Shown here: positions 18,838 through 30,163 of the stretch, piece after piece
How positions within the stretch are numbered: the stretch's first letter is position 1
Layout of the letters: each line of letters begins with the position of its first letter
Assembly: GCA_947476285.1 (NCBI GenBank)
Contig: CANJPU010000027.1
Span: forward strand, 1 to 64,000
Origin: Comamonadaceae bacterium
GTDB lineage: Bacteria; Pseudomonadota; Gammaproteobacteria; Burkholderiales; Burkholderiaceae_C
Direction: 5' to 3'
Length of the DNA: 64,000 bases
Position numbers and translations under genes: made by a program
The notes under the pieces: generated by a model
Told to the model about the DNA's origin: nothing
Databases searched by the model: none
What the model saw: the letters and a program-made list of their open reading frames with translations, nothing else

Positions 18838-20666
18838 ACCGTTTCGCGCGACGCGCGCTTGCGCTCGTGTTCCTTCAGGTGGCGCTTGCGCAGGCGAATG
18901 CTCTTTGGGGTGATCTCGACCAGTTCGTCGTCCTCGATGAACTCGACCGCATACTCCAGAGTCAACTGAATCGGCGGCGTGATCTTGATCGCGTCTTCCT
19001 TGCCGGAGACGCGGAAGTTGGTGAGCTGCTTCATGCGCACGGCGTTGACGACCAGATCGTTGTCGCGGCTGTGGATGCCGACGATCATGCCTTCATAGAC
19101 CGGATCACCGGCCTTGACGAACATGCGGCCGCGGTCATCGAGCTTGCCCAAAGCGTAGGTCACAATTTCGCCGTCGTCCATGCTGATCAGCACGCCGTTC
19201 TTGCGGTTGGCGATATCGCCCTTGAAGGCTTCGTATCCGTCAAAAATATTGCTGGCCAGGCCAGTGCCCCTGGTCAGGTTCAAGAATTCGTTCTGGAAGC
19301 CGATCAAGCCCCGCGCGGGAATTCGGTACTCAAGGCGCACACGTCCACGGCTATCGGGCTCCATGTTCACCAGTTCGCCCTTGCGCTCACCCAGAGCCTG
19401 CATCACTCCGCCCTGGTGGCCTTCTTCGATATCCACGGTGAGCAGCTCGATGGGTTCGTGCTTGTCGCCGTTGACTTCCTTGAACACCACGCGCGGTTTG
19501 GAGACGGCCAACTCGTAGCCCTCGCGACGCATGTTCTCCAGCAAAATTGTCAGGTGAAGCTCGCCGCGGCCCGACACTTCATAGATGCCATCCTCGTCGG
19601 TGTCGCGCACACGCAGCGCCACATTGGCCTGCAATTCTCGGTCAAGCCTGTCGCGCAATTGGCGGCCGGTGACGAACTTGCCCTCGCGCCCAGCCAGTGG
19701 AGAATTGTTGACGCAGAAGTTCATCGTCAGTGTGGGCTCATCGATCTCCAGCATGGGTAGCGGAATCGGGTTCGCAGGGTCGGTGATGGTCACGCCGATG
19801 CCCACTTGCTCGATGCCGCTGATCAGCACGATGTCGCCAGGGCCAGCTTCCTGCGCGGGAATGCGCTCAAGGCCGTCGAACTTGAGAATCTGCTGCACCT
19901 TGGCAAGCGCTGGCGCGCCCTCGACACCTTCGTACACAGCCACCTGTTGATTCACTCTGATGGTGCCCTGGTTGATCCGGCCTACGCCAATGCGGCCCAC
20001 ATAGGTGGAATAGTCAAGCGAGGAAATCTGCAATTGAAGCGCGGCGTCGGCTTCGCCCTCGTGCGCCGGCACGTGGGTGAGGATGGTGTCGAACAGCGGC
20101 GCGAGGTCCTTGCCCCACTGCTCGCCTGCGGCGCCCTCTTCCATGGAAGCCCAGCCGTTCAAACCTGAGGCATACACCACCGGAAAATCAAGTTGGTCTT
20201 CGGTGGCACCGAGCTTGTCGAACAGGTCGAATGCCGCGTTGATCACGTAATCGGGCCGCGAACCAGGACGGTCTACCTTGTTGACCACAACGATCGGCTT
20301 CAAGCCCAGGGCAAGGGCTTTCTTGGTGACAAAGCGGGTTTGCGGCATGGGGCCTTCAACCGCATCGATCAGCAGCACGACGCCATCGACCATGGACAAT
20401 GCGCGCTCGACCTCGCCGCCGAAGTCGGCATGGCCTGGAGTGTCAACGATGTTGATATGCGTGCCGTGCCAGCTCACCGCGCAGTTCTTGGCCAGGATGG
20501 TGATGCCGCGCTCTCTTTCAAGATCATTGCTGTCCATCACACGCTCAGTGACTTTTTCGTTGGCGCGGAATGTGCCAGACTGACGCAGCAGCATGTCGAC
20601 CAGCGTGGTCTTGCCGTGGTCCACGTGGGCGATGATGGCGATGTTGCGAATTTGCTTGTTGCTCAT
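18834..20666 (-). CDS. typA: Ribosome-associated GTPase TypA/BipA
   Basis: 610 residues. It has a translational GTPase domain with G1 HVDHGKTT at about 14-21, [11 protein letters not shown] (G3) and [10 protein letters not shown] (G4), then EF-G-like domains II, III and V and the TypA-specific C-terminal domain. It binds ribosomes and helps 50S assembly, especially in cold or stress. ATG 20666 overlaps the truB stop (ATGA). The C-terminus is basic ([14 protein letters not shown]), as in other TypA proteins. Confidence 0.96.
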   Translation of the reverse strand: MSNKQIRNIAIIAHVDHGKTTLVDMLLRQSGTFRANEKVTERVMDSNDLERERGITILAKNCAVSWHGTHINIVDTPGHADFGGEVERALSMVDGVVLLIDAVEGPMPQTRFVTKKALALGLKPIVVVNKVDRPGSRPDYVINAAFDLFDKLGATEDQLDFPVVYASGLNGWASMEEGAAGEQWGKDLAPLFDTILTHVPAHEGEADAALQLQISSLDYSTYVGRIGVGRINQGTIRVNQQVAVYEGVEGAPALAKVQQILKFDGLERIPAQEAGPGDIVLISGIEQVGIGVTITDPANPIPLPMLEIDEPTLTMNFCVNNSPLAGREGKFVTGRQLRDRLDRELQANVALRVRDTDEDGIYEVSGRGELHLTILLENMRREGYELAVSKPRVVFKEVNGDKHEPIELLTVDIEEGHQGGVMQALGERKGELVNMEPDSRGRVRLEYRIPARGLIGFQNEFLNLTRGTGLASNIFDGYEAFKGDIANRKNGVLISMDDGEIVTYALGKLDDRGRMFVKAGDPVYEGMIVGIHSRDNDLVVNAVRMKQLTNFRVSGKEDAIKITPPIQLTLEYAVEFIEDDELVEITPKSIRLRKRHLKEHERKRASRETV

Positions 20667-21610
20667 AGTTTGCTTTCCAGAATCTGTGAAATCTCGGGCG
20701 GGCTCAAAAGCCGGCTGGGGATCAATTCGCCGCCCTTGATGTGGGCGGTGCCCAGCAGTGAGACGGGCTGGTCACCGTAAACGGCGACACGTTCGTTGTC
20801 GCTCCAGTCGCCCCGGCGGCGCAGACCGCTGAGGAAGCGACCGGCATTGTCCGAATCCAGCGTGACCCGCGTGTGTTCGGGCAGAAGCGAATCCACCGGC
20901 AGGAGGCGGGCCAGGCGCTGGTCCTCGCTCATGGCTTCCAACGCCAGCAGCGTGACGCAGCCGGACAGATCGAAATGCCCGGTAGCCACGCGGCGCAGCG
21001 CGATGAGGTGGCCACCGCATCCCAGGGCCTGGCCGATTTCTTCGCCCAGGGTGCGTATGTAGGTACCCTTGCTGACCTTGGCGACCAGTTTGATGCAATT
21101 GTGAGCATCTTCGAAGGCTGTGAGCGAGAGCGCGTGCACGACGACATCGCGCGCCTCCCGATCGACAAGCTCCCCTGCGCGCGCATATTCGTAGAGGGCT
21201 TTGCCATCCTTCTTCAGCGCACTGTGCATGGGTGGCACTTGACGAATGGGGCCGGTGAACTGCCGCACCACCTCGGCTAGTCGCGCTGGCGAGATCTCAG
21301 GCACCGCGCGTTCTTCAAGAATTTCGCCCTCGGCGTCGCCTGTGGAAGTCTTGATGCCCAGACGCACCGTCGCTTCGTATGTTTTGTCGGCATCAAGCTG
21401 GAGCTGGCTGAACTTGGTGGCAGCGCCAAAGCACAGCGGCAGCACGCCAGTCGCAAGGGGATCGAGCGTGCCAGTGTGGCCTGCCTTTTCGGCGCGCATC
21501 AGCCACTTGCATTTCTGCAAAGCGTCGTTACTGGACTGACCCAGCGGTTTATCAAGCAGCAACACCCCATGCACAGGGCGCCGCTGCACCCTTGTGCGTG
21601 GCGCGTTCAT
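20663..21610 (-). CDS. truB: tRNA pseudouridine(55) synthase TruB
   Basis: 315 residues. It converts U55 of tRNAs to pseudouridine. The catalytic Asp is in the GHTGTLDPLATGVLP motif near 45-58. A C-terminal PUA-like region follows. ATG 21610 gives the usual basic N-terminus (MNAPRTRVQRRPVHGVLLLDK); the frame upstream overlaps rbfA. It starts two bases after the rbfA stop. Confidence 0.95.
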   Translation of the reverse strand: MNAPRTRVQRRPVHGVLLLDKPLGQSSNDALQKCKWLMRAEKAGHTGTLDPLATGVLPLCFGAATKFSQLQLDADKTYEATVRLGIKTSTGDAEGEILEERAVPEISPARLAEVVRQFTGPIRQVPPMHSALKKDGKALYEYARAGELVDREARDVVVHALSLTAFEDAHNCIKLVAKVSKGTYIRTLGEEIGQALGCGGHLIALRRVATGHFDLSGCVTLLALEAMSEDQRLARLLPVDSLLPEHTRVTLDSDNAGRFLSGLRRRGDWSDNERVAVYGDQPVSLLGTAHIKGGELIPSRLLSPPEISQILESKL

Positions 21611-21612
21611 GC

Positions 21613-21984
21613 TCAGTCGTCTTTCGCGCGCGAGGAAACTGCCCGCGCGATCAGCGCGTTCATGTCGGCCGCCCGCTCGGTGGTGCGGTCGAACAGGAAG
21701 TGCAGCGTAGGCACGGTGTGGATATGCAAACGCTTGACAAGCCCATTGCGCAGGAAGCCGGCCGCCTGGTTCAGGGCTACTTCGCACTCTGCGGGGTCGC
21801 CCACCAGCACGCTGAAGAATATCTTGGCGTGAGCGTAGTCAGGCGTCACCTCGACGGCTTGAATGGTGACCATGCCCACGCGAGGGTCCTTCAACTCGCG
21901 CGCGATCAAGTCCGTCAGATCGCGCTGGATCTGATCGGCCACCTTGAAGGCGCGGTTAGGAGTAGCTGACTTTCTTGCAGGCAT
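21613..21984 (-). CDS. rbfA: 30S ribosome-binding factor RbfA
   Basis: 123 residues with the single KH-like fold of RbfA, which matures the 5' end of 16S rRNA and is needed in the cold. Family marks are RVADQIQ-like [11 protein letters not shown] at about 14-24, DPRVGMVTI and [11 protein letters not shown] 21984 is used. It follows infB after 116 bases that hold no recognisable gene or hairpin. Confidence 0.95.
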   Translation of the reverse strand: MPARKSATPNRAFKVADQIQRDLTDLIARELKDPRVGMVTIQAVEVTPDYAHAKIFFSVLVGDPAECEVALNQAAGFLRNGLVKRLHIHTVPTLHFLFDRTTERAADMNALIARAVSSRAKDD

Positions 21985-22100
21985 ACAAACAATGTTCGCA
22001 ATGTCACGAGATCGGGATGCCAACTAGCCGGGCCGCCGCAGGCAGTACAAGTGTTGCACTGCCGGGCGACCCAAGGACGACGGGGCCCGATATCGTGGCG

Positions 22101-24983
22101 CTACAACGTGCGAGCAACTTCCTTGATTTCGAAGAACTCCAACTGATCGCCCACCGCGATGTCGTTGTAATTCTTGAGCTTGATACCGCACTCGAAGCCT
22201 TCCTTGACTTCGCGCACATCGTCCTTGAGACGTTTGAGCGAATCGAGTTCGCCCGTGTACACCACGACGTTGTCGCGAAGCAGGCGGAAATGCGCGCTGC
22301 GATTGACCATGCCGGAGGTAACCATGCAACCTGCAACAGTGCCGATCTTGGAGGCAACGAATACCGTGCGAATCTCGGCAGTTCCGATGACTTCTTCGCG
22401 CTTGTCTGGAGCCAGCATGCCGGACATGGCGATCTTGAGCTCGTCCACCGCATCGTAAATGATGCTGTAGTAGCGGATGTCGACGCCGTTGCCTTCGGCC
22501 AGCTTGCGCGCACCGGCATCAGCCCGCACATTGAAGCCAATGATCACTGCCTTGGAAGCGATAGCCAGGTTGACATCGGACTCGCTGATGCCGCCCACTG
22601 CCGTATAGACCAGTTGCACCTTGACTTCTTCGGTTGACAGTTTGAGCAGCGATTGCGCCAGCGCTTCCTGCGAGCCTTGTACATCGGCCTTGATGATGAT
22701 GGGAACCATCTTCACTTCGCCGGCAGTGATGTCGGTGAACATGTTCTCCAGCTTCGCCGCCTGCTGCTTGGCAAGCTTGGTGTTGCGGAATTTGCCAGCG
22801 CGATAGGTGGAAATTTCGCGCGCTCTGCGCTCGTCGGTCAGCACCATGAACTCGTCGCCGGCCTGCGGCACTTCGGTCAGACCCTGGATTTCCACCGGAA
22901 TGGAAGGCCCGGCCGACTTGATAGATTTGCCATTCTCATCGAGCATGGCGCGAACGCGGCCGTAGGTCTGGCCTGCCAGCACCACGTCGCCTGTCTTGAG
23001 CGTGCCCGATTGCACCAGCACGGTAGCCACTGGGCCGCGGCCCTTGTCCAGTTTCGCCTCGATCACCAGGCCCTTGGCCATGGCTTGCACCGGCGCCTTG
23101 AGCTCAAGCACCTCGGCTTGCAGCAAGACTTGTTCAAGCAGGGCGTCAATGCCCTCCCCGGTCTTGGCGGACACTGGCACAAACGGCGACTCACCGCCGT
23201 ACTCCTCTGGCACGACTTCTTCGGCCACCAACTCCTGCTTGACACGGTCGGCGTTGGCATCGGGCTTGTCGATCTTGTTGATGGCAACCACGATGGGCAC
23301 GCCCGCCGCCTTCGCGTGCTTGATCGCTTCCTTGGTCTGAGGCATGACGCCGTCATCGGCGGCCACCACCAAAATGACGATGTCTGTGGCTTTTGCTCCG
23401 CGTGCGCGCATCGCGGTGAAGGCCTCGTGACCCGGAGTATCCAGGAAGGAGATCATGCCGCGATCTGTCTGCACATGGTAGGCGCCGATGTGCTGGGTAA
23501 TGCCGCCTGCTTCGCCCGCTGCCACCTTGGCACGCCGGATGTAATCGAGCAAGGATGTCTTGCCGTGGTCCACGTGACCCATGACGGTGACAACCGGCGC
23601 ACGAGGCACCGCCTCGCCCTCGACGACGCCCACGTCGGCTTCGGTGAATGCCTCAGGATCGTCCAGCGCGGCCGTTACCGCTTTGTGCCCCATTTCCTCG
23701 ACCAAGATCATGGCCGTGTCCTGGTCCAGAGGCTGGTTGATGGTGACCATCTGCCCGAGCTTCATCAGGTGCTTGATCACCTCGGATGCTTTCACGGCCA
23801 TCTTGTGCGCGAGTTCCGCCACGGTGATGGTCTCGGGTACGTGGACCTCGATCACCCGTGCCTCGGCCGGTGCGGCCTGCACCTGCTCTTCACGGTGGTC
23901 GCGCTCGTTGCCTCGGCGCCCCCGGGGTCCGCCACGCCAGCTATTGCGACCGACACCGCCAGTGGCATCGCCACGGGTCGGGATCGCCTTCTTCTTCGCC
24001 GGATCGCCAGCCCAACTGGATGAGAGTTTGGCGGATTTGACTTCCTTACCGGCGCCGGGCCCCGCCGCGGGCGCGGCAGCGCCTGGCGCGGGCCGACCGG
24101 TGCCCGTGCCCACGGCTGGCTTGTGCAAAGTGCCCTTGGCGGCTGTCTTGTTCGCGGCGTCGCCAGGCTTGACGACCGGCTTGGGTTCTTCAGGCTTCTT
24201 GGCAACCAGCACCTTCTTGGGCGCTGACATCATGGAACGGATGGCTGCAGCCTCCGCTTCGGCCTTGCGGCGACGATCGCCCAGGTCGGCTGCCCTGGCT
24301 GCCTCTTCGTCTGCTCTGGCCTTTGATTCGGCGGCGGCTTTCTCGCGCGCCTGCGCCTGGGCGGCGGCCTTGGCTTGCGCAGCGTCAACGGCTTCTTGAG
24401 AGGCCTCGGACTTTTCAGTGGAGACCTGCTCCTTTTTCTGCGCTTCCTGGGCCGCGTACTGGGAGGCGCGCTCTTCTGCTTCACGATCGCGCTTCTCTAG
24501 TGCCTCGCGCTCACGGCGCTTCTCGGCCAGGTCCTCCTCCTGCCGGCGGATCAGCTCAGCCTGACGCCGGGCTTCTTCCTCACGGCGGGCGAGTTCGGCA
24601 TCGTCGACACCTGGTGCTGTGGCAGCAGCATGTGCCGGTGCTTCGGGCTCTGGCGCCTCGATCACGGCGGTGTCGCCACCTTCGTCGCGCTTGACGAATG
24701 TGCGCTTCTTGCGCACCTCCACCTGGATGGTGCGGGCTTTGCCCGAAGAGTCCGCCTGCTTGATCTCGCTGGTTGACTTCTTCACCAAGGTGATTTTCTT
24801 GCGTTCGGACGCAGCAGTACCATGACTGGTCTGCAGGAAAGCCAGCAACTTGTGCTTGTCTGCGTCACTTAGCGCATCGGAGGTGGCGGCTTTGGCCACA
24901 CCTGCGCTGCGAAGCTGCTCAAGCAAAGTTTCAGGAGACTTCTTGAGTTCGGCGGCAAACTCGGCGACTGTGGTACTGGACAT
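22101..24983 (-). CDS. infB: Translation initiation factor IF-2
   Basis: 960 residues, in the range for long proteobacterial IF-2. An N-terminal IF2_N domain (about 1-50) is followed by a long Ala/Glu/Lys-rich coiled stretch with many REE and QEE repeats (about 120-380) and a second IF2_N domain. The GTPase domain starts near 460, with [13 protein letters not shown] near 467 and DTPGHEAF after it. The C-terminal domains bind fMet-tRNA. It follows nusA by 23 bases. A long plus-strand frame lying across it is a shadow. Confidence 0.97.
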   Translation of the reverse strand: MSSTTVAEFAAELKKSPETLLEQLRSAGVAKAATSDALSDADKHKLLAFLQTSHGTAASERKKITLVKKSTSEIKQADSSGKARTIQVEVRKKRTFVKRDEGGDTAVIEAPEPEAPAHAAATAPGVDDAELARREEEARRQAELIRRQEEDLAEKRREREALEKRDREAEERASQYAAQEAQKKEQVSTEKSEASQEAVDAAQAKAAAQAQAREKAAAESKARADEEAARAADLGDRRRKAEAEAAAIRSMMSAPKKVLVAKKPEEPKPVVKPGDAANKTAAKGTLHKPAVGTGTGRPAPGAAAPAAGPGAGKEVKSAKLSSSWAGDPAKKKAIPTRGDATGGVGRNSWRGGPRGRRGNERDHREEQVQAAPAEARVIEVHVPETITVAELAHKMAVKASEVIKHLMKLGQMVTINQPLDQDTAMILVEEMGHKAVTAALDDPEAFTEADVGVVEGEAVPRAPVVTVMGHVDHGKTSLLDYIRRAKVAAGEAGGITQHIGAYHVQTDRGMISFLDTPGHEAFTAMRARGAKATDIVILVVAADDGVMPQTKEAIKHAKAAGVPIVVAINKIDKPDANADRVKQELVAEEVVPEEYGGESPFVPVSAKTGEGIDALLEQVLLQAEVLELKAPVQAMAKGLVIEAKLDKGRGPVATVLVQSGTLKTGDVVLAGQTYGRVRAMLDENGKSIKSAGPSIPVEIQGLTEVPQAGDEFMVLTDERRAREISTYRAGKFRNTKLAKQQAAKLENMFTDITAGEVKMVPIIIKADVQGSQEALAQSLLKLSTEEVKVQLVYTAVGGISESDVNLAIASKAVIIGFNVRADAGARKLAEGNGVDIRYYSIIYDAVDELKIAMSGMLAPDKREEVIGTAEIRTVFVASKIGTVAGCMVTSGMVNRSAHFRLLRDNVVVYTGELDSLKRLKDDVREVKEGFECGIKLKNYNDIAVGDQLEFFEIKEVARTL

Positions 24984-25006
24984 GTGTTGTGGTGCCTTCC
25001 ATCACA

Positions 25007-26503
25007 TTACTCTTGAGCGGCGGTGGCAGTGGTGAACCAATGCTCGCGCGCTTTCATGATCAGGGTTTTGGCCTCGTCCGTGGACTGGGCGGTGATATCG
25101 GTGAGCTCATCGACGGCCAGATCGGCCAGGTCGTCGCGGGTGTGGACGCCGCCTTCGGCGAGCTTGACGATCAGCTCCGGTGTAAGGCCCTCGAGGTCGC
25201 GCAGGTCCTGCGAGACTTCTTCGACGCTCTCCTCGCGGGCGATCTCCATGGTGAGCAAGGCATCCTTGGCACGCGTGCGCAATTCGTTGACGGTTTCTTC
25301 GTCGAAGGATTCGATCTCCAGCATCTCCTGGATGGGCACATAAGCCACTTCTTCCAGGCTGGTGAAGCCTTCGGAGAACAGGATGTCGGCGATCTCCTGG
25401 TCGACATCGAGCTTTTCCATGAAAAGCTTGCGGATGGTGTCGGTTTCCTCGGCGTTCTTTTGTGCCGATTCGTTCGCATCCATGATGTTGATCTTCCACC
25501 CCGTCAGGTCAGAGGCCAGCCGCACATTCTGGCCGCCGCGGCCGATGGCAATGGCGAGGTTTTCCTCGTCGACCACCACATCCATCGCGTGCTTTTCTTC
25601 GTCAACAACGATGGAGGACACATTGGCAGGCGCCAGTGCACCGATCACAAACTGCGCCGGGTCTTCGCTCCATAGCACGATGTCCACGCGCTCGCCGGCC
25701 AGCTCATTGGTGACACCATTGACGCGAGTACCTCGAACACCGACACAAGTGCCGATGGGGTCGACCCGCTTGTCGTGGGACAGGACTGCGATCTTGGCGC
25801 GAGAGCCAGGGTCGCGCGCACAACTCTTGATTTCCAGCAGGCCTTGCTCGATCTCGGGGACCTCTTGGCGAAACAGCTCAATCATGAATTCGGGCGCCGA
25901 CCGCGACAGGATGATGGGTGCGCCGCGCAGCGTCAGGTCCACTTCCATGATCATGGCCCGCACGCGATCACCGTTGCGCAGATTTTCCTTCGGGATCATC
26001 TCGCCCCTGCGCAGACGTCCTTCGACGCGGCCGGACTCGACGATGATGTCGCCCTTGTCCATGCGCTTGACCGTACCGACGAAAATCTTGTCGCCGCGCG
26101 ACATGAAGTCGTTGAGCAGCATTTCGCGCTCAGCATCACGGATTTTTTGAAGGATGACTTGCTTGGCCGCCATTGCGCCGATGCGGCCAATGGGCACGGA
26201 ATCGACGGACTCTTCGATGTAGTCGTCCAGTTCGATGTCGGGGATTTGCTCCTTGGCTTCGAACAGCAGGACTTCCTGATCTGGCAATTGCAGACCTGCC
26301 TCGTCGGGCACGACATGCCAGCGGCGGAAAGTTTCATAGTTGCCAGAGTCCCTGTCGATGGCCACGCGGATGTCCACGTCACCTTCGTGCAGTTTCTTGG
26401 TTGCCTGGGCCAGCGCCGACTCCACTGCACCGAAGACCACGTCGCGTTCGACGTTCTTCTCGCGGGAAATCGCATCCACCAGCATCAACAATTCGCGATT
26501 CAT
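25007..26503 (-). CDS. nusA: Transcription termination/antitermination factor NusA
   Basis: 498 residues in the standard order: N-terminal RNA polymerase-binding domain (1-130), S1 domain (about 135-200, [14 protein letters not shown] near its start), KH1 and KH2 (about 230-345, [13 protein letters not shown] and [12 protein letters not shown]), and two C-terminal acidic repeats (about 360-490). It controls pausing, termination and antitermination. It is one base after rimP and 23 bases before infB, the classic metY-rimP-nusA-infB arrangement. Confidence 0.97.
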   Translation of the reverse strand: MNRELLMLVDAISREKNVERDVVFGAVESALAQATKKLHEGDVDIRVAIDRDSGNYETFRRWHVVPDEAGLQLPDQEVLLFEAKEQIPDIELDDYIEESVDSVPIGRIGAMAAKQVILQKIRDAEREMLLNDFMSRGDKIFVGTVKRMDKGDIIVESGRVEGRLRRGEMIPKENLRNGDRVRAMIMEVDLTLRGAPIILSRSAPEFMIELFRQEVPEIEQGLLEIKSCARDPGSRAKIAVLSHDKRVDPIGTCVGVRGTRVNGVTNELAGERVDIVLWSEDPAQFVIGALAPANVSSIVVDEEKHAMDVVVDEENLAIAIGRGGQNVRLASDLTGWKINIMDANESAQKNAEETDTIRKLFMEKLDVDQEIADILFSEGFTSLEEVAYVPIQEMLEIESFDEETVNELRTRAKDALLTMEIAREESVEEVSQDLRDLEGLTPELIVKLAEGGVHTRDDLADLAVDELTDITAQSTDEAKTLIMKAREHWFTTATAAQE

Positions 26504-26504
26504 T

Positions 26505-27071
26505 TCACGACTCTCCTACTGACACGGGCTTGCGCCCCTTGAAATCCACAATCGAAGCCAGGCGAGCTTCCTTGAGCTCGTCCAGCGTAAACCCCAGCGC
26601 CTGCGCCGGTGCGGGCACCCTCTTCTTGCTGACCTTCTGGCCAGGCTTGACCGCCGGCGCATCGCTCCAGACGATTTGCCAGCCCTCGCCTTCCGCACGC
26701 TCTAGCGTGCCGCGAAACTTTTTGCGGTTGGCTGCCACCTGGCCTTGCCCCGCTGCGCCCATGGGCGCCTTGAGCGTGACGTCCACCATATGGCCGGCAA
26801 ATCGCTCAAAATCCTTCTGTGAACGCAACGGCCTGTCAATACCAGGCGAAGACACTTCCAGCCGCCGATACTCAATCTCGTCGACCTCCAGGGCAAACTG
26901 CAACTGGCGCGTGACTTTCTCGCAGTCCTCGACATTCACAAACTGTTGCCGCCCCGGCTGCCATGGCAAGTCGATCGTGATGCGCAGCAAGCCACCGGCG
27001 GAGCGCTCGATCTCCACCAGGTCGTAACCCAGACCGGTCACGGTTTGCTCAACGATATCCTGCAGTGCCAC
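26505..27071 (-). CDS. rimP: Ribosome maturation factor RimP
   Basis: 188 residues with the two-domain RimP fold needed for 30S maturation. Signature stretches are [10 protein letters not shown] near 15, RITIDLP near 30, and [20 protein letters not shown] near 74-93. The start is GTG 27071. It is the first gene of the nusA-infB-rbfA-truB-typA series. The sequence normally found upstream in related bacteria has been replaced by the catabolic block. Confidence 0.94.
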   Translation of the reverse strand: MALQDIVEQTVTGLGYDLVEIERSAGGLLRITIDLPWQPGRQQFVNVEDCEKVTRQLQFALEVDEIEYRRLEVSSPGIDRPLRSQKDFERFAGHMVDVTLKAPMGAAGQGQVAANRKKFRGTLERAEGEGWQIVWSDAPAVKPGQKVSKKRVPAPAQALGFTLDELKEARLASIVDFKGRKPVSVGES

Positions 27072-27411
27072 TGTGTCGCGTCAACCTTTAAAACGGGTCC
27101 GACCGCCAACCCCAAGGGCTGGCCGCCTACGACACTCGCGCAAAGGGCGTTTATCGACGGCGAAAAAAAACGGGCGGTGATTACCCGCCCGTTTGGTCGT
27201 GAAGCGGCAATTGTAACTCGTAAAGCCTTGATTTGCAACGATTCAGGGGCGCAATTTCATATTGGGGGTTGCCCTTGCGGGCAGATGGCAGACCGTCATC
27301 GTTCCCAAGAATCACGCAGCATGCCGCGTGCTTGACTTTTGCGTCGACAGAGCGACTCACATGCGAGAATCAGAGCGCGCTCGATAGTTACGGCTCGCTG
27401 GAAGGAATTGA
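27072..27411. other. 340-bp gap between rimP and the catabolic block
   Basis: The only clear element is a minus-strand terminator at 27163-27194. From 27195 to about 27390 I see no gene or tRNA. A GGAAGGA ribosome site sits before the IclR start at 27412. The terminator belongs to a leftward gene that is no longer present, so the breakpoint of the inserted block probably lies in 27195-27400. Confidence 0.5.
27163..27194 (-). terminator. Rho-independent terminator pointing toward rimP
   Basis: A 10-base perfect stem (27168-27177 with 27185-27194, GC-rich core cgggcgg) and a 7-base loop are followed on the minus strand by eight T (the A run at 27163-27170). It would end a leftward transcript arriving from above 27200. 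No such gene is left there. Confidence 0.85.
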
Positions 27412-28134
27412 GTGAAAGAGCAAGGAAAAGACCATCGCACAGTGAGTCGCGTCATGGGCATCCTGGAGCACGTCGCCAGACAAGGTGCTGGCGTGAAAAT
27501 GCCAGACCTGGTGCGGGAACTGGATGCCCCGCGCACTTCCTTGTACGGTTTGGTTGCCGGCCTGGTCTCCTGCGGCTATCTGCAGGCAGGCCCTGACGGC
27601 TTCACCCTGGGTCCCTCAGTCGGGGCGTTGGTCTCCACCCGCCGGACGATCGACGAGGTTGCCCGGCCCGCCCTTAGCCGGCTGTCTGAAGAGGTGGGCG
27701 AAACAGTCATGCTGGCCGTGCGAATCGGCGACTTTCTGGTCTATGTCGACGCGGTGGAGTCGGCGCAGCTGATACGCTACTCCGCACCCCTGTACGAGCG
27801 CCGTGAGCTCTATCCCGCGAGCTCCGGCAAATGCTTTCTCGCATTCGGCCCACAAAGCTTCACCGACCCGTACCTGAAGAAGTTCGTAAAGCCGGCGCCG
27901 CGTCAGGCCGTGCAGACCGAGTTGGCGAAAGTAGCGCGAATTGGTTATTCAGTGAATCGGGGTGAAACCATTCCAGACGTCACGGCTGTGGCCGTGCCGA
28001 TTCTCGTGCGCGAGCGCCTGGTCGCCTGCATCGCGGTGGCAGGGCCAAGCGTACGGATATCGAACGCGCAGATTCCGGTCATCGCCGGACACGCGCGCAA
28101 AGCCGCCCAGGCGGTGTCCGAACTCCTGCAGTGA
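27412..28134 (+). CDS. IclR family transcriptional regulator
   Basis: 240 residues. A winged helix-turn-helix lies at about 10-65 (VMGILEHVARQGAGVKMPDLVRE), then an IclR effector domain (about 80-235) with SSGKCFLAF near 137 and a GYSVNRGE segment. Start GTG 27412 is preceded by GGAAGGA. Its end overlaps the next gene by four bases. It may control that CoA-transferase gene and others of the block; the ligand is unknown. Confidence 0.88.
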   Translation: MKEQGKDHRTVSRVMGILEHVARQGAGVKMPDLVRELDAPRTSLYGLVAGLVSCGYLQAGPDGFTLGPSVGALVSTRRTIDEVARPALSRLSEEVGETVMLAVRIGDFLVYVDAVESAQLIRYSAPLYERRELYPASSGKCFLAFGPQSFTDPYLKKFVKPAPRQAVQTELAKVARIGYSVNRGETIPDVTAVAVPILVRERLVACIAVAGPSVRISNAQIPVIAGHARKAAQAVSELLQ

Positions 28135-29375
28135 TTGCAATGCCAGCCGCACTGCCATTGAACGCAAGGCAGATTGCTGCAGGCGACTGGCCAGCCGCGC
28201 AGGCCGGCGGCTTGCTGCTCGAGTGGCTGGGGGCACAGGTTTGCCGGCAACCGACTGGCAGCCCCTCCAATGTGGCCCTGTCCGACAATTCCGGCTCGGT
28301 AATCCACTCCCCTTCGACCCACGAAGAAGATTGGAGATGCACCGGATTGGCGGCGCTCACGGGCCGCGCCAGCGGCCCGCCACTTCAAGGACCGGGTCAC
28401 CCCGGCACGCTGGCCCGTGCAGTGCAGTTCGCAGTGAATCTTCTCGCGGGCGTCGATGCCGTCTCGCCTCACTGGCTGGGGGAGCGCGCTCGTCTCCTGG
28501 GCCTTACACGCAACGGCGACAGCTCGGCCGGGTCGGCGGCGCGCATCATCGCCGCATCGGATGGTTGGTTTGCCTTGAATCTACCTCGCGACTGCGATAC
28601 GGACTTGGTGCCAGCACTGGTCGAAACACAGGTCCGTTGCCAGGCTTGGGAGGCGATTGCCGCATGGGCCCAAACGCAGAGCGTGGATGCCGCCATGGAG
28701 CGCGCCATGATGCTCGGGCTGGCAGTCGGCCGCGTGGCCAGGCCGGGCCCCGTGCCTGCGCTCGAAACTCCGTGGGCGATCCAGATGCAAGCCTGCACGC
28801 CGCTCGGCCGGCGGCCGCCGCTTCGCGTGGTCAATCTCGGCGCGCTGTGGGCGGCACCGCTGTGTGCCCAAGTGCTGCGGCGTTGCGCAATGCGGGTTCT
28901 CGATGTGCATTCGGTCGCCCGCGTGGACGAAGGTCCACCGGACGTCTATCGAGCACTGCACGAAGGACATGAGCGGCTGGTGCTCGACTTCGCGGCGCCA
29001 GAAGGCCGCCAGGCGTTGCGTGAGGCGCTGCAGGAGGCCGACATCGTGATCGAAGCCAGCCGCGCCCGAGCCCTGGAACAATTGGGTGTTGCGGCGCCAC
29101 GGATCATGATGGACCGCCGCCCACGAACCTGGATCCGCATCACCGGCCATGGCCACGACTCAAACCGGATCGCTTTCGGCGACGATGCCGCAGTTGAAGG
29201 CGGCTTGACCGCCTGGGACAATACCGGCCCGATGTTCGTTGGAGACGCCCTGGCAGATCCGCTTACCGGCCTGCTGGCGGCAGTTGCGGCGCTGGCCTGC
29301 AGCCAATCCGCCGACCATGCTTGGATCGTGGATGTGGCCATGGTCCGATCGGCCAGGCTGGCCGCGGCCCTGTGA
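28131..29375 (+). CDS. CaiB/BaiF-like family III CoA-transferase, divergent
   Basis: 414 residues. The second half has the CaiB core, with VVNLGALWAAPLCAQVLRR near 225, the CoA-site GHERLVLDF region, and a GLTAWDNTG..ADPLTGLLAA stretch. The first half is unusual and only loosely similar to CaiB proteins. Start GTG 28131 overlaps the IclR stop. Family III enzymes move CoA between carboxylic acids. This one may be a distant or inactive member. It converges on the amidohydrolase fragment. Confidence 0.68.
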   Translation: MIAMPAALPLNARQIAAGDWPAAQAGGLLLEWLGAQVCRQPTGSPSNVALSDNSGSVIHSPSTHEEDWRCTGLAALTGRASGPPLQGPGHPGTLARAVQFAVNLLAGVDAVSPHWLGERARLLGLTRNGDSSAGSAARIIAASDGWFALNLPRDCDTDLVPALVETQVRCQAWEAIAAWAQTQSVDAAMERAMMLGLAVGRVARPGPVPALETPWAIQMQACTPLGRRPPLRVVNLGALWAAPLCAQVLRRCAMRVLDVHSVARVDEGPPDVYRALHEGHERLVLDFAAPEGRQALREALQEADIVIEASRARALEQLGVAAPRIMMDRRPRTWIRITGHGHDSNRIAFGDDAAVEGGLTAWDNTGPMFVGDALADPLTGLLAAVAALACSQSADHAWIVDVAMVRSARLAAAL

Positions 29376-29376
29376 C

Positions 29377-30105
29377 CTACGACCAATGGGTCTGTCCGGC
29401 CAGGGCTATGCCCCGCACGGGCGGTTGGGACGGGTCGATCTGATTCGATCCCTGGGTCTGTTCAAGCAGGATGAAGTCCGCCTGAGTGCCCAGCCAGGAG
29501 TCGGAGCCTGCTTGAACGAGATCCCGACGCGTGGACGCGCAGCGCAAGGCCTGCGTCAAGCTCAACCCCCGGCCGGGAAAATTCCTGGTGGCGCCATTGC
29601 GTGACACCGCTCCCGCGATGGAGTGCCAACGCCCGGGGCTGCCCACCGGCGCGTCCGATCCGAAGCTGACGGGAATGCCTGCCTGCAGCAATTGCCAGAG
29701 CGGCTGGTAGAACGCCGCCTCCGCGCCTTCGGCCATTTCCACCAATGCATCGGCACGCTCCAGCACGAATCCTGGATTGGCGCACACCATGCACCCGGCT
29801 TGCGCGACGCGCTCGATCACCGCCTCTGGGCAGACAGATGCATGCTCTATCCGATCCTCACGTCCCGCCTGCGTACAGGCAGCAACAATCTGATCGGGCT
29901 CCACCGCGTGGAAAGCGGATGGGCGCGTGAGCTTGCAAGATACCGCCTCGGGTTCGAAGTACTTGATGTGCGTGGCATGCGGCAACGGGTCCCGCGCGGC
30001 GCCCATGAAATCGACATGGACAGGCGCAAGCGCAGCGCGCAGCCAGGCCACACGCTCCTGGCTGGCAGCGGTAAGCGGTGTGGCGTTGCGCACCAGCAGG
30101 CTCAT
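29377..30105 (-). CDS. Amidohydrolase family protein, probably internally deleted
   Basis: 242 residues, about half of the usual length. The C-terminal half looks like amidohydrolases: DRIEHASVCPEAVIERVAQAG near 85, VSFGSDAPVGSPGRW near 147 and an LSLTQALRCAS helix. The N-terminus MSLLVRNATPL resembles the start of such enzymes but is joined directly to a late helix. The metal-binding HxH strand and most of the first barrel half are missing. I read this as an internal deletion, so the enzyme is probably dead. It is the last gene of the leftward catabolic array. Confidence 0.55.
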   Translation of the reverse strand: MSLLVRNATPLTAASQERVAWLRAALAPVHVDFMGAARDPLPHATHIKYFEPEAVSCKLTRPSAFHAVEPDQIVAACTQAGREDRIEHASVCPEAVIERVAQAGCMVCANPGFVLERADALVEMAEGAEAAFYQPLWQLLQAGIPVSFGSDAPVGSPGRWHSIAGAVSRNGATRNFPGRGLSLTQALRCASTRRDLVQAGSDSWLGTQADFILLEQTQGSNQIDPSQPPVRGIALAGQTHWS

Positions 30106-30163
30106 TGGGCCACCTGCACTTTTCCCGCTGTGGTGTGAGCGCCTTCGATCGGCCTTGCAGCGC

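Noticed and set aside
22653-24023. 456-residue plus-strand ORF across infB
   Set aside because: It is His/Leu-rich shadow sequence opposite a conserved gene.
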